NCBI GenBank assembly: GCA_025355955.1
Contig: JANXYP010000106.1
Location: 1 to 45,990 of the forward strand
DNA length: 45,990 bases
Source of the DNA: Chloroflexota bacterium
GTDB lineage: Bacteria > Chloroflexota > Chloroflexia > QHBQ01
Direction of reading: 5' to 3'
The notes beneath the pieces were generated by a model. That model had not been told where the DNA came from. It did no database searches and saw only the letters and a program-made list of their open reading frames with translations. Shown one piece after another: positions 22,891-31,213 of this stretch. A program made the translations under genes and the position numbers. The stretch's first letter is position 1, and the number at the start of each line of letters is the position of its first letter.

Positions 22891-22983
22891 GAGTCTGTCT
22901 GATAACTCAGTTGACAGTGCCTGGCAGCAGGGCGCACGTCAGTGCGCCCCTACGGGTAAATCCACTGGTTTTCAGACAGTCTC
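22891..22983 (+). mobile_element. 93-bp inverted-repeat element
   Basis: Ends GAGTCTGTCTGATAAC and GTTTTCAGACAGTCTC form 16-bp inverted repeats with two mismatches. The core is a perfect hairpin GGGCGCAC-GTCA-GTGCGCCC then CTAC (22930-22953). It directly abuts the next element. Confidence 0.75.
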
Positions 22984-22986
22984 TAA

Positions 22987-23110
22987 TATTACAGCCTCAG
23001 TTGGCATATTAGCGTCGGATTGGGGTAGGGGCGAATCGCATACGCCCTGCCGCCAAGTATCTAAACCAATCGTAACTACATCATCTTGCCTGCCAACTGA
23101 GGCTGTAATA
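22987..23110 (+). mobile_element. 124-bp inverted-repeat element, copy a
   Basis: Perfect 20-bp terminal inverted repeats TATTACAGCCTCAGTTGGCA and TGCCAACTGAGGCTGTAATA. Core hairpin GTAGGGGCGAATCGCATACGCCC (23025-23047). Flanked by CTAA on each side (22983-22986 and 23111-23114), consistent with a 4-bp target duplication. Confidence 0.85.
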
Positions 23111-23114
23111 CTAA

Positions 23115-23498
23115 TATTACAGCCTCAGTTGGCATATTAGCGTCGGATTGGGGTAGGGGCGAATCGCATACGCCCATAGACATCAAGCTAAGGCAACAGC
23201 CGCCCACATCATGCTGATTTGTGACTAATGGTGATGGCTCTCTGGGGGTCTGGGGGTTCAGCCCACCGCTGCTGCCTGGCTTTAATGCTGCGGGTTTGCT
23301 GCACCCCTGGCCGCACCGCTAGCCGATTGCATACGATGGGCATTGATGCGCTTGAGCCGCTGGGGGCTGAACCCCCAGACCCCCAAGTCCCCTACTTTCT
23401 TAACTTGATGCCTATGGGGCGAATCGGATACGCCTTGCCGCCCAGTGTCCAGGCCAATCGTAGCTACTTCACCTTTCCTGCCAACTGAGGCTGTAATA
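23115..23498 (+). mobile_element. same inverted-repeat element, copy b, with an insertion
   Basis: The same 20-bp ends (23115-23134 and 23479-23498), flanked by CTAA on both sides (23111-23114, 23499-23502). Compared with copy a, it is interrupted in the middle of the core hairpin by a 240-bp insertion at 23176-23415. Confidence 0.85.
23176..23415 (+). mobile_element. 240-bp insertion inside copy b with two nested inverted repeats
   Basis: Outer ends ATAGACATCAAGCTAAG / CTTAACTTGATGCCTAT (15 of 17 match). Inner perfect 21-bp inverted repeat from GGGGGTCTGGGGG to TTCAGCCC (23244-23264) and its reverse complement (23364-23384). Flanked by the 19-bp direct repeat GGGGCGAATCG(C/G)ATACGCC (23156-23174, 23416-23434), possibly a long target duplication or two recombined hairpins. 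The part between the inner arms has no coding look. Confidence 0.75.
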
Positions 23499-23521
23499 CT
23501 AACAATTTGGGGGTATTCGGA

Positions 23522-26500
23522 TCAAGGGACAGTGAAGAGCGGTTGATCAACTGGCTGGAAATTCGACTGGCCCAGCGTAGTTGCATCAACCGGCGCGGCC
23601 ACGCCCGCATCGAGCGGGCTGGGCGATAGCACTGCGGGTGGCACAATCGAGCGAATGCCGTTGGGCGGTATCCACGTCCATTCCAGGCCACCGGGACCGT
23701 CGGTTACATGGTAGACGATTGACACGGTGTGCGGACCAGCGGTCAGCGACACGCTGCCACCAGTCCAGGCATCATCGGGCTTGTCCGTATGCAGCACCGA
23801 GTTGCCATCCACCTTCAGGTCGAACAACCCCTGGGTGAAGGTAGTCATCGAGTAGCTGCCGCTGGCCGGGGCCATCAACGTGGCGGTCATGGTTGCGGTA
23901 AAGGGGTTGTTACCAGGGTGTATCTCGTCCCTTAGCGATTCGCTAGCCAGGGTGGATACCAGGCGGTGCTGATCAGGTTGGGTGGCGATTTGATACACCT
24001 GGTAAAAGCCCTGCGGCGCAGTTTGGGCCGAAAGTAGGTTTTGGGTGGGAGGGGATTGCCAGGCAAGCGGTGGTGCAGTTTGCCCCGCAGCAACCTGCGG
24101 CATGGTGGCCCACTGGAAGAGGGCCGGTTGCCCGGCTGCGCTGAGGTTGCCATCGTAGACAATCGCATGAATACCGTTCGCCAGGCTGAGGGTGGTACTC
24201 ATACTGGTGGTGCCAGTTGGCACGGTCAGCACCTTGATGCCGTCAATGCTCAACTGGGCTGGCCCCGGCCCAATCTGCAAGGCATAGTTCCAGTATTGCG
24301 ACACCCGCAGGCCCGCGGTCCAACGCATCGCGGTGGGATACTGGCTCCAGCCGGTGGGGGCCTGACCAAGCGCATCGACCCGCTGCCCGCGGGCCTGCGG
24401 GGGGGTAGCGGTTGCACCCTGCGTGGCCGCCCAGTCTGCCTTAGAGGTACGATAGATGGTGAACATCTTACCCTCGGTAGGGCTGGTATAAACTGTGCTA
24501 CTGCCGATCGGATAGACATCCTGTAGATATGGCAGATAATAATCCTGATTGAAGAAGACAAAGAAAGCTAGATTATGCAGTGGCGGCAACGGCAGCGGTA
24601 GGTTGGAGCCAGTGAAGGAAACCGCGCCACGAGGGGTGTTCGGCGCAAGCAAGCGCACCCAACCCGAATTAACTTCGTGCGCCTTACGACCAATCCCTAC
24701 TACCAGCGTATCATTGCCCTGGGCATTAACTGCCTGACCCTCGTGACTGGGCCAGGGCCAGTGTTCCGATGATCCATAGCTACCAAAGTAGAAGCGGCCC
24801 TGCTCGGCCATCAACAACGCTACCACCACCAGGCTCACTGCCGTGGCTGCGATTGGCACACTACGCGCCCACTGGATATTGACCCCCTGAACCAGCGCAG
24901 CAACCCGCCTGATCATGCTATCCAACACCAGCGCAACGAACAGGGCCAATACTGGCACTGCGGTTGCCATCCGTTGCAAGTCGGGGGTCTCGACCGTTAC
25001 GATCACGCCAACAAAGCCGACCCAGAACCACAGCGACAGCATCACGAAGCGGGGATCGCGGATGCGGATGCTAACCCAACCGAGGCCGATCAGGGTAAAC
25101 ACCGCCAGCGCGCCGCTCATCAGCGGCTGCTGGGTAGGCCAGAAGCCGTTGCCGTCGGTCAGATTATTGAAGATGCCGATCGAGTGGATGACCTGCTCAC
25201 GCAGCAGTTGCCAGATACTCCAACCGGGCTGGTAGTAGTTTAGGCGAGTGGGATTATCACCGTTGAAGATGGATGTGCCAGCAGCGCGCTGGATAAGGGT
25301 ATTGATGTCGTGGAGGGCGTTGATCATGAAAGGGGCGACCGCAAATATCGAGGCCAGCCCCGCCAGCATCGAACCTCCGAGAATGGCCCAGCGACGGCCG
25401 CCCAGGCCATGAATAAACAGGTAGACACAGTAGCCCACCGCTACCACCGCCCAGAGCCGCCCGGTTGGGTAAAAGTAGATCGAGAGTCCCCCCGATAGGC
25501 CCGCCCCAACCCAGGCCCATAGCCGCCCAGTGCGGGCCGCCTCCAGAAATAGAGCCGCGCTAATTGCCCACAGCATCGCGGTTGGTCCCGAGTCGCTGGT
25601 TTCGCGCGAGAACTGCAGCGCTACCCCCAGCAAGGCCATCAACCCGCCTGCCATCACCCCCACCCGCCAACCGAAGTGGCGCATTCCAATCCAGGTTATT
25701 ACTGCAACGGTAATAATGCCAGTAAACGCGCTGAACAGTCGAGCCTGAACGAAGCCAACGCCGAATATCTGCATCACCCCGGCCATGAGCCAGAAGTAAA
25801 GCACTGACATATAGTACCAGCCCGCGCTAAAGATGCTATCGGTATTGATGCCCCGCACAATCTGGATCGACAATGCTCCCATGTCACCTTCATCGGCGTT
25901 GATGCCATAGGGAACGCTATCGAGCGCCAGCAACCGGGCGAGGGAGGCAACGACGACAATGCCAATCACGGTGCCGACCAGCAGCCAGCGCGCCATACGA
26001 CCCGAGGGCCAGAGTTGGCCCCCCCAACGCGGCTGCCAGCCGAACCTCTTGCCCACCACCACCCCAGTTGCCAACAACAGCAGCATACTCACCAGCCACA
26101 GCCAGGCACCAGCAGTTGTTTTGATGTCTTGCTTTATCAGATTAAGGGCGATCGCCTGCAAAATGACGGCTAGAGCCACCCCGATGCCAGGTACAATCCA
26201 GCGGCGGCGGGTTGGCACAGCAGGGAGGTCGGCGGCTGACGCGGCTGGCATATCGTAAGCCGTAGCTGGTAGCGGCCATGCGCTAAGGATGAAACAGGCA
26301 ATCGCAATCAGATAGAGTATCATGCTAACCGCACTCTTATCACCGGCCTCGACCCGCATCTCGGCAAATCCAGCTAGGATCAGGGCAAGCGCACCGCCAG
26401 CTAGCGGAATTACGCGGCGGGCAACGGCAGGCAGGGCGAAGCGTGGGGTGGTTTGGGTAACAGCCTGGACAGCAGCTGCGTCGCTGCTGATTACAGTGGC

Positions 26501-26644
26501 GGGGATGATATCTGCTTGCAGCGAACTGGCAGGCGGGTCGGTGCTGATTTCAGAGCCAGGTGAAAACTCTGCTTGCGACGAACTGGCAGGTGGGTCGCTG
26601 CCCATTTCAGAGCTGGATACGAACTCTGCTTCCGATTGTGCCAT
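23522..26644 (-). CDS. GT39-like membrane glycosyltransferase with C-terminal carbohydrate-binding-like modules (copy A)
   Basis: The 1040-aa protein has a Ser/Glu-rich cytosolic head with three repeats (1-55). TM helices run from about 80, including the GT-C first-loop acidic motif NADEGDM (249-255, Asp251-Glu252), that places catalysis on the outer face. About 12 TM helices run to about residue 610, then a large outer region with two beta-sandwich segments. The last (about 900-1010) has SGSYSMTTFTQGLFDLKVDG and HTVSIVYHVTDGPGGLEWTW, which is PA14-like. It probably transfers a sugar from a polyprenyl phosphate to protein or glycan (family knowledge, not shown). ATG at 26644 with AAGGAG seven bases upstream; -10 TATAAT at 26700-26695. 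Confidence 0.8.
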   Translation of the reverse strand: MAQSEAEFVSSSEMGSDPPASSSQAEFSPGSEISTDPPASSLQADIIPATVISSDAAAVQAVTQTTPRFALPAVARRVIPLAGGALALILAGFAEMRVEAGDKSAVSMILYLIAIACFILSAWPLPATAYDMPAASAADLPAVPTRRRWIVPGIGVALAVILQAIALNLIKQDIKTTAGAWLWLVSMLLLLATGVVVGKRFGWQPRWGGQLWPSGRMARWLLVGTVIGIVVVASLARLLALDSVPYGINADEGDMGALSIQIVRGINTDSIFSAGWYYMSVLYFWLMAGVMQIFGVGFVQARLFSAFTGIITVAVITWIGMRHFGWRVGVMAGGLMALLGVALQFSRETSDSGPTAMLWAISAALFLEAARTGRLWAWVGAGLSGGLSIYFYPTGRLWAVVAVGYCVYLFIHGLGGRRWAILGGSMLAGLASIFAVAPFMINALHDINTLIQRAAGTSIFNGDNPTRLNYYQPGWSIWQLLREQVIHSIGIFNNLTDGNGFWPTQQPLMSGALAVFTLIGLGWVSIRIRDPRFVMLSLWFWVGFVGVIVTVETPDLQRMATAVPVLALFVALVLDSMIRRVAALVQGVNIQWARSVPIAATAVSLVVVALLMAEQGRFYFGSYGSSEHWPWPSHEGQAVNAQGNDTLVVGIGRKAHEVNSGWVRLLAPNTPRGAVSFTGSNLPLPLPPLHNLAFFVFFNQDYYLPYLQDVYPIGSSTVYTSPTEGKMFTIYRTSKADWAATQGATATPPQARGQRVDALGQAPTGWSQYPTAMRWTAGLRVSQYWNYALQIGPGPAQLSIDGIKVLTVPTGTTSMSTTLSLANGIHAIVYDGNLSAAGQPALFQWATMPQVAAGQTAPPLAWQSPPTQNLLSAQTAPQGFYQVYQIATQPDQHRLVSTLASESLRDEIHPGNNPFTATMTATLMAPASGSYSMTTFTQGLFDLKVDGNSVLHTDKPDDAWTGGSVSLTAGPHTVSIVYHVTDGPGGLEWTWIPPNGIRSIVPPAVLSPSPLDAGVAAPVDATTLGQSNFQPVDQPLFTVP
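26511..26644 (-). repeat. 57-bp in-frame tandem repeat at the 5' end of a gene
   Basis: Units at 26511-26567 and 26568-26624 plus a partial 26625-26644. Encodes the SxAEF..SE..(S/T)DPPASS repeats (19 aa) at the N-terminus of the 1040-aa glycosyltransferase. Confidence 0.85.
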
Positions 26645-26741
26645 GCTACTACTCCTTGATCGGCCGGGTGATACAGAAGATGAAATTGCATTGCATTATA
26701 CAATATATCGATGGCTCAAGCCAGCTAACCGCGATCGCCGC

Positions 26742-29700
26742 TCAAGGTGAGGGTAGAGGCTGTAGATACTTGGGGGCAATCACACTGCCGTCAGCCTGGT
26801 CCAGGGTCGGCCAGTTGCCGCCCGCCTTCGGATCGGGGTAGGTAGCTTGCACCGGCCAGAGGAAGGCGGAGGGTATCACGCTGCGGTCTTGCTGGTTCGG
26901 CGGGGTCCAGTAAAGATAGATGTGCGAGGAGCCATCACGATCATTGAAAAGTAGGCGAATGTCGTGGAATCCGGCGCTAAGGTTAACGGTTACATCATGA
27001 TAGCCATTGAGTTCGTTGTTGATCAACACCACATTACCGTCGATCTGCAGGTTGGAAGTGCTGATCTGCTCGGTGCCAAGTTTATAACTGCCGGTGGTGG
27101 GAACGTACAATTTGCCCTTCCACTCGACGCTATATGGTCGGAGGAAGGGGGGATGATGGAGCGCAAATGAGATGATCGGGTCTAGCCGTATTAGATCAGG
27201 GGTGGTGTTATAATCCGTTCCCTGGCGATAGTAGCCGGTAAGGCCGTGCGGGATGAGGCTGGCCTTGAACAGCATGGTCGCGTCGACCGACGCGGCAGCG
27301 CCGTCCGGCCCGCGCATCAGCAGCACGGTACTCTGGTTGGGAGAGTTGATCGTAGTCGAAACCACCAGGCTGTGCAGCCCAGCGGCCAGTGGTTGAGCGG
27401 TAGTGTGTGCATAGCCATCAATCGTAATTTGCGCGGTAGGGTCATCCTTCAAGTATAGCTGATTGAGAGTGGTAGTAAGTGGGTCGCCAGCGGGCGCGAT
27501 GCGTAGAGTAGCAGTGTATCGTACGTTGAACGGCGGGGCAGGCGCATCCTTGCTCCACGTCTGGTTGATGCTGTCAACGTCGCGCTCACTGAGCGGCTTG
27601 CTCTGCGCTACAGCGTTGGCGGGGTAAATACTCAGGTGTACGCCATGCAACGCCTGCTGCTCTTTGGCGGGGATGAGCGCAACATACTGCAAAGGGACGG
27701 GATAATTGGGGGCTTGCAGCAAGCTAAAGGTTGCGCCAGGATAAAGCTGGGTGAGGCGCGCAAAATCGCTACCATCGGCGGGGTCGAGTACCAGCGCGAT
27801 GTTATGGTCGAGCGGGTCAGCGGTAGGTATAGCCCACTCGCCGGGGTATTCCAGCGCTTTGGCATTAGGGGCGAGGAAAATCTGCTGCGGCACTCCGAGA
27901 AACGGCGCTGAGACATAAACATCGTAGCTGGCGCTATAATCGTGGATGATACGAGCGGCGTTATACTCCAGCGCATCCATCTCCTGCCAGGTATTGTATA
28001 GATTACTCTGCTTTACATAGCGGGCAATATTGGCATTGCCCACCTGTACCGTAGTAGCGAAGATGAGGGCAACCGCGATGACCAGCGCAGCCCAGCGCCA
28101 GACACCCAGACGCGGCGATGCTGGTAGCGGGTCGGGCCGAACGGGCGCAGGTGAGGCAGGCAGGATCGGCAAGGCACGGGTTTCGTCCATCGGTTCAGGT
28201 ACTGGCAAGGTGGATAGGCGTGGGCGACGGGTAAGCGCGGTTGCCAATGCACCCAACGCCACTCCCGCGATCAGCGAGGTGGTGATTGAGTTCTCTACCG
28301 TGCGATGGGCTTGCGGCGCTTCAAAGGAGACCGATAGGATTCCACCTAGCAGCGAAGCGAACAGCCAGGCGATGGGGAGGAAGTATTGCCAGTGCATCGC
28401 GCGAATCAGGCAGTAACCGAGGCCGACCACAAATAGCGCACCCACAACCGTGTCCAGCATCGGCTCACCAGAAAGATTGTGACGGAAATTGCTATCACCC
28501 ATCCAGTTGAACATCAGCAGATGCTTTTTGATGCTGTCGCCTAGCGCAGCAGTATCTATGCCGTTGCCCTGGATTACTGACACCGCACTGAGGCGCGTCA
28601 TGAAGGCAGAGGGGCGTTGCAGGGCGAACAGCCCCAGCGGCAGGAAACTCAAGACCATGCCGATCAGGAACGTAGGCACGCCGAGGCGGATGCCGCGCAG
28701 GAAGCGAGTGCGTTCGCTGATCAGCTTGTGCAGGAAGAGTAGCACAATAACGATAGGCAAAAGCCGGGCTGAGAAGTATATCTGCAAGGCAAAGCCCAGC
28801 AGTACCCCAGCCAGACCGTACCAACCAACCCGCCCGCTTCGCAGACCCAGCACCAGGCAGGTAAGCACTGCCAGGTCGAGCGCCACGGTAGCCATGGTAA
28901 ACATCCCCAGCCGACTGATGGTAATATTCCACACGCTGACCGTGAGCAGCGCGCTGGCGGCCAACCCCGCCCGCCAGCCGAACAGCCGCGACGCGAGAAT
29001 GTAGAGAAGCGCCACACAGATTGCGCCAGCCACCGCTGGGAACAGGCGCATAGTTAGCAGTTGCGGGCCAGTGAGCGATAGAGCTATGCCCACCAGGTAG
29101 AAGTACAGCCCGCCGGTTTGAATGTAGCCACCGATGTAGACGGGATGGGGCGAGTTCCAGCCGGTAATCTGGCGGGCAATCACACCCTCTTGCGCCTCGT
29201 CGAACCACATTCCGGGGGGCGCTTGCTGCAGGTTGACGGTGCGGATAATCAGGGCGACGACGAACAGAGTGGCAACCAGGCCAAACTCTACCCAGTGCGG
29301 GAGTTGGTCAGGGAAGGGATCGGCGCTGTAGACGCGACTGCCCCCCTTAGCGCCAGACTCCCAGGCAATCAGGGCCGCGCCAAAAAAAGCCAGGCTGGCG
29401 AGGAACAGCATCCACGCACCATTGGCAACCAGCGGTGACACCGTGCTATTGGTCAGTGGGCCGTCGAGTTCCATCTGATCTGCGTTTATCTGGAGGAACA
29501 GGGGGATGCTAATAATCGCGCAGAGGATGGCGGCGGCGAATAGGATAAGGGCAAGACGACGGCGGGGATTGTTCGACCAGAGTTGACGCAGCGGCGCAGG
29601 CACGGCGGTGGACAACAGCGGCGCACGCCACGCGCCTGCCGCCAGCAACACCGCGCCGAGCGCGAACAGGTACCAGGGCAGTGTAGGCACGCTGTCATAA

Positions 29701-29942
29701 CCGGGATGGTCCTGGCGTGCGGTATCAAGGAGGTTCTGGGCAAACAGGCCGAGCATGAGCGCCGCGATAATCAGGGCCAGACGCACGACCCAGAGCAGGG
29801 GGATAGCGCGCATAAGGTCAGGCGGGGTAGCGGCGCTCACTGTTGCGGCAGTTGTTGCCTCGGCGGGCAAGGTAGTAGCGTCCGTTGCAGTAGACGGCTC
29901 GACTACAGGTTCGGGAGTGAGTTCCGCTTCGGGTTGGGACAT
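26742..29942 (-). CDS. GT39-like membrane glycosyltransferase with PA14 domain (copy B)
   Basis: 1066 aa from the ATG at 29942, chosen for AAGGAGA six bases upstream; the open frame runs 20 codons further without support. A Glu/Pro/Thr-rich head (1-42), then TM helices, the first-loop motif PPGMWFDEAQEGV with Asp248-Glu249, and a hydrophobic core to about 640. The C-terminal domain (about 905-1035) is a PA14 module: LTGYYRQGTDY, GSYKLGTEQISTSNLQIDG and IRLLFNDRDGSSHIYLYWTPP are typical strands. It parallels copy A (97 bp apart, same strand) but has diverged strongly. Function: transfer of a polyprenyl-phosphate sugar, with PA14 possibly binding the acceptor glycan (inference). Confidence 0.82.
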   Translation of the reverse strand: MSQPEAELTPEPVVEPSTATDATTLPAEATTAATVSAATPPDLMRAIPLLWVVRLALIIAALMLGLFAQNLLDTARQDHPGYDSVPTLPWYLFALGAVLLAAGAWRAPLLSTAVPAPLRQLWSNNPRRRLALILFAAAILCAIISIPLFLQINADQMELDGPLTNSTVSPLVANGAWMLFLASLAFFGAALIAWESGAKGGSRVYSADPFPDQLPHWVEFGLVATLFVVALIIRTVNLQQAPPGMWFDEAQEGVIARQITGWNSPHPVYIGGYIQTGGLYFYLVGIALSLTGPQLLTMRLFPAVAGAICVALLYILASRLFGWRAGLAASALLTVSVWNITISRLGMFTMATVALDLAVLTCLVLGLRSGRVGWYGLAGVLLGFALQIYFSARLLPIVIVLLFLHKLISERTRFLRGIRLGVPTFLIGMVLSFLPLGLFALQRPSAFMTRLSAVSVIQGNGIDTAALGDSIKKHLLMFNWMGDSNFRHNLSGEPMLDTVVGALFVVGLGYCLIRAMHWQYFLPIAWLFASLLGGILSVSFEAPQAHRTVENSITTSLIAGVALGALATALTRRPRLSTLPVPEPMDETRALPILPASPAPVRPDPLPASPRLGVWRWAALVIAVALIFATTVQVGNANIARYVKQSNLYNTWQEMDALEYNAARIIHDYSASYDVYVSAPFLGVPQQIFLAPNAKALEYPGEWAIPTADPLDHNIALVLDPADGSDFARLTQLYPGATFSLLQAPNYPVPLQYVALIPAKEQQALHGVHLSIYPANAVAQSKPLSERDVDSINQTWSKDAPAPPFNVRYTATLRIAPAGDPLTTTLNQLYLKDDPTAQITIDGYAHTTAQPLAAGLHSLVVSTTINSPNQSTVLLMRGPDGAAASVDATMLFKASLIPHGLTGYYRQGTDYNTTPDLIRLDPIISFALHHPPFLRPYSVEWKGKLYVPTTGSYKLGTEQISTSNLQIDGNVVLINNELNGYHDVTVNLSAGFHDIRLLFNDRDGSSHIYLYWTPPNQQDRSVIPSAFLWPVQATYPDPKAGGNWPTLDQADGSVIAPKYLQPLPSP

Positions 29943-30043
29943 GATGCGTCTCCTTGAGGCAAACGGCCAGGGGTGGCAATATCTTCGGCTGCATTTTAGC
30001 ATACCAGCCGTGCAAGGGCAAGCGCGGTTTCACCACAGCGTGT

Positions 30044-30235
30044 GTTACAAGTTATTGGGTAGCTTGTTCGCTCACCAGGGCGGGCCACCGCCCGCCCCTA
30101 CGTTCATCCAATAACTCGTAACCCACCCAGCGGCAGCAGGGCAGCCGGTCACGGTTTAGCATACCCAGCCAGGGCGGGCCACCGCCCGCCCCTACGTTTA
30201 CCCAGTAACTCATAACCCACCCAGCGGCAGCAGGG
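30044..30235 (+). repeat. two copies of a GGGCGGGCC hairpin repeat
   Basis: The first copy (30044-30122) has ends GTTACAAGTTATTGG and CCAATAACTCGTAAC, with core GGGCGGGCCACCGCCCGCC then CCTAC. The second (30165-30235) lacks the left end but keeps the core, CCCAGTAACTCATAACCCACC and CAGCGGCAGCAGGG (also at 30128-30141). The family reappears at 34621-34905. Confidence 0.75.
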
Positions 30236-30238
30236 TAC

Positions 30239-30268
30239 TTGTGATCTGCCAGGCGGGTAGGCTATAAT
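30239..30268 (+). promoter_or_regulatory. probable promoter of the GT2 gene
   Basis: TTGTGA (30239-30244), 18-bp spacer, TATAAT (30263-30268), about 80 nt before the ATG at 30352. Confidence 0.65.
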
Positions 30269-30351
30269 AGCCCTGCTTGGGTGAGCTGTTCAGCGCACCT
30301 TACTATCGCACCCTATTCCTATTTTCCGATTTAATGAGAGGAAGCCATTCG

Positions 30352-31194
30352 ATGTTCACTAGTCAGCCGCAAATTGGCCCTGGGGACCAGCCCAAGGTTA
30401 TCGTGGTGATGCCCGCCTACAATGCTGCCCGCACTCTGGAGCAGACCTACGCCGACATCCCGGCGGGGGTGGTGAACAAGGTTATCCTGGTCGACGACGT
30501 TAGCCAGGATGAAACGGTCGAGATTGCCCGTATGCTCAACCTCAAGGTCATCGTCCACATCCAGAATCGCGGCTATGGTGGCAACCAGAAGACGTGCTAC
30601 ATCGAGGCGCTCAAGGATGGCGCGGATGTAGTGGTGATGTTGCACCCCGACAACCAGTACGATGCCACTCTGGTGCCGCAGATGATCGCCCCGATCCTCG
30701 AAGGCCGCGCCGATATGGTGCTGGGTTCACGGTTGTTGGGCGGCGGCGCGCTCAAGGGTGGGATGCCAATCTGGAAGTTCGTCAGCAACCGCTTCCTCAC
30801 CATCTGCGAGAACTTTGCGCTGCAGACCCATCTCAGCGAAGCGCACACCGGCTTCCGCGCCTACAGTCGTAAGCTGTTGCAGACTATCCCCTTCCTGCTC
30901 AACTCCGACGATTTCGTGTTCGACAGCCAGGTGATCGCCGAGGCCCGCGCCTTCGGCTTTCGCATCACCGAGATCTCGGTGCCGACCCGCTACTTCAAGG
31001 AGGCATCGTCGGTCAACTTCCGCCGCAGCGTTACCTACGGCCTTGCCACTCTGGGGGTGGCGCGGCGTTACTACCTCTGGCGCAAGGGTTGGCGCAGATA
31101 CCCTCAGTTCAACCGGCGGCTCGACCAGATCATTAGCCGCTACCACCTTGCCGACATCCTGGGTGAGGAAGCTAGCAACGTTCGACCATCATAA
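30352..31194 (+). CDS. GT2 polyprenol-phosphate sugar synthase (DPM1/Ppm-like)
   Basis: The 280-aa GT-A glycosyltransferase makes polyprenyl-phosphate mannose or glucose from a nucleotide sugar on the inner membrane face. VIVVMPAYN (16-24) starts the fold, ILVDDVSQDET (45-55) binds the nucleotide, QNRGYGGNQ (71-79) and the DXD-like HPDNQYD (98-104) bind metal, and GSRLLGGG follows. No C-terminal TM helices, so it is of the soluble DPM1-like form. GAGAGGAAG precedes the ATG at 30352; an in-frame GTG at 30277 is unlikely. It lies 19 bp before a GT39-like gene, so donor synthesis and use are probably one operon. Confidence 0.88.
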   Translation: MFTSQPQIGPGDQPKVIVVMPAYNAARTLEQTYADIPAGVVNKVILVDDVSQDETVEIARMLNLKVIVHIQNRGYGGNQKTCYIEALKDGADVVVMLHPDNQYDATLVPQMIAPILEGRADMVLGSRLLGGGALKGGMPIWKFVSNRFLTICENFALQTHLSEAHTGFRAYSRKLLQTIPFLLNSDDFVFDSQVIAEARAFGFRITEISVPTRYFKEASSVNFRRSVTYGLATLGVARRYYLWRKGWRRYPQFNRRLDQIISRYHLADILGEEASNVRPS

Positions 31195-31213
31195 CAAAGG
31201 CTAAACAAACTTC

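Larger units (their letters stand above)
22679..23521. other. gene-free island of nested palindromic elements
   Basis: No credible gene lies in this 843-bp stretch; the small open frames are repeat translations. It holds a 93-bp element (22891-22983), a 124-bp element (22987-23110), its second copy (23115-23498) and a 240-bp insertion inside that copy. The elements are listed separately. Confidence 0.8.
29943..30351. other. divergent intergenic region with repeats
   Basis: It contains two copies of the AGGGCGGGCCACCGCCCGCC repeat (30078-30101 and 30171-30195) and, on the plus strand, a promoter TTGTGA-N18-TATAAT (30239-30268) for the GT2 gene. The leader of about 80 nt ends in GAGAGGAAG before the ATG. 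No gene. Confidence 0.6.

Noticed and set aside
23228-23488. 86-codon frame in the nested repeat island
   Set aside because: It spans the inner inverted repeats of the 240-bp insertion and has no Shine-Dalgarno and no domain-like sequence.
29943-30002. Upstream extension of glycosyltransferase copy B
   Set aside because: A good Shine-Dalgarno precedes ATG 29942; the extra 20 codons are not supported.
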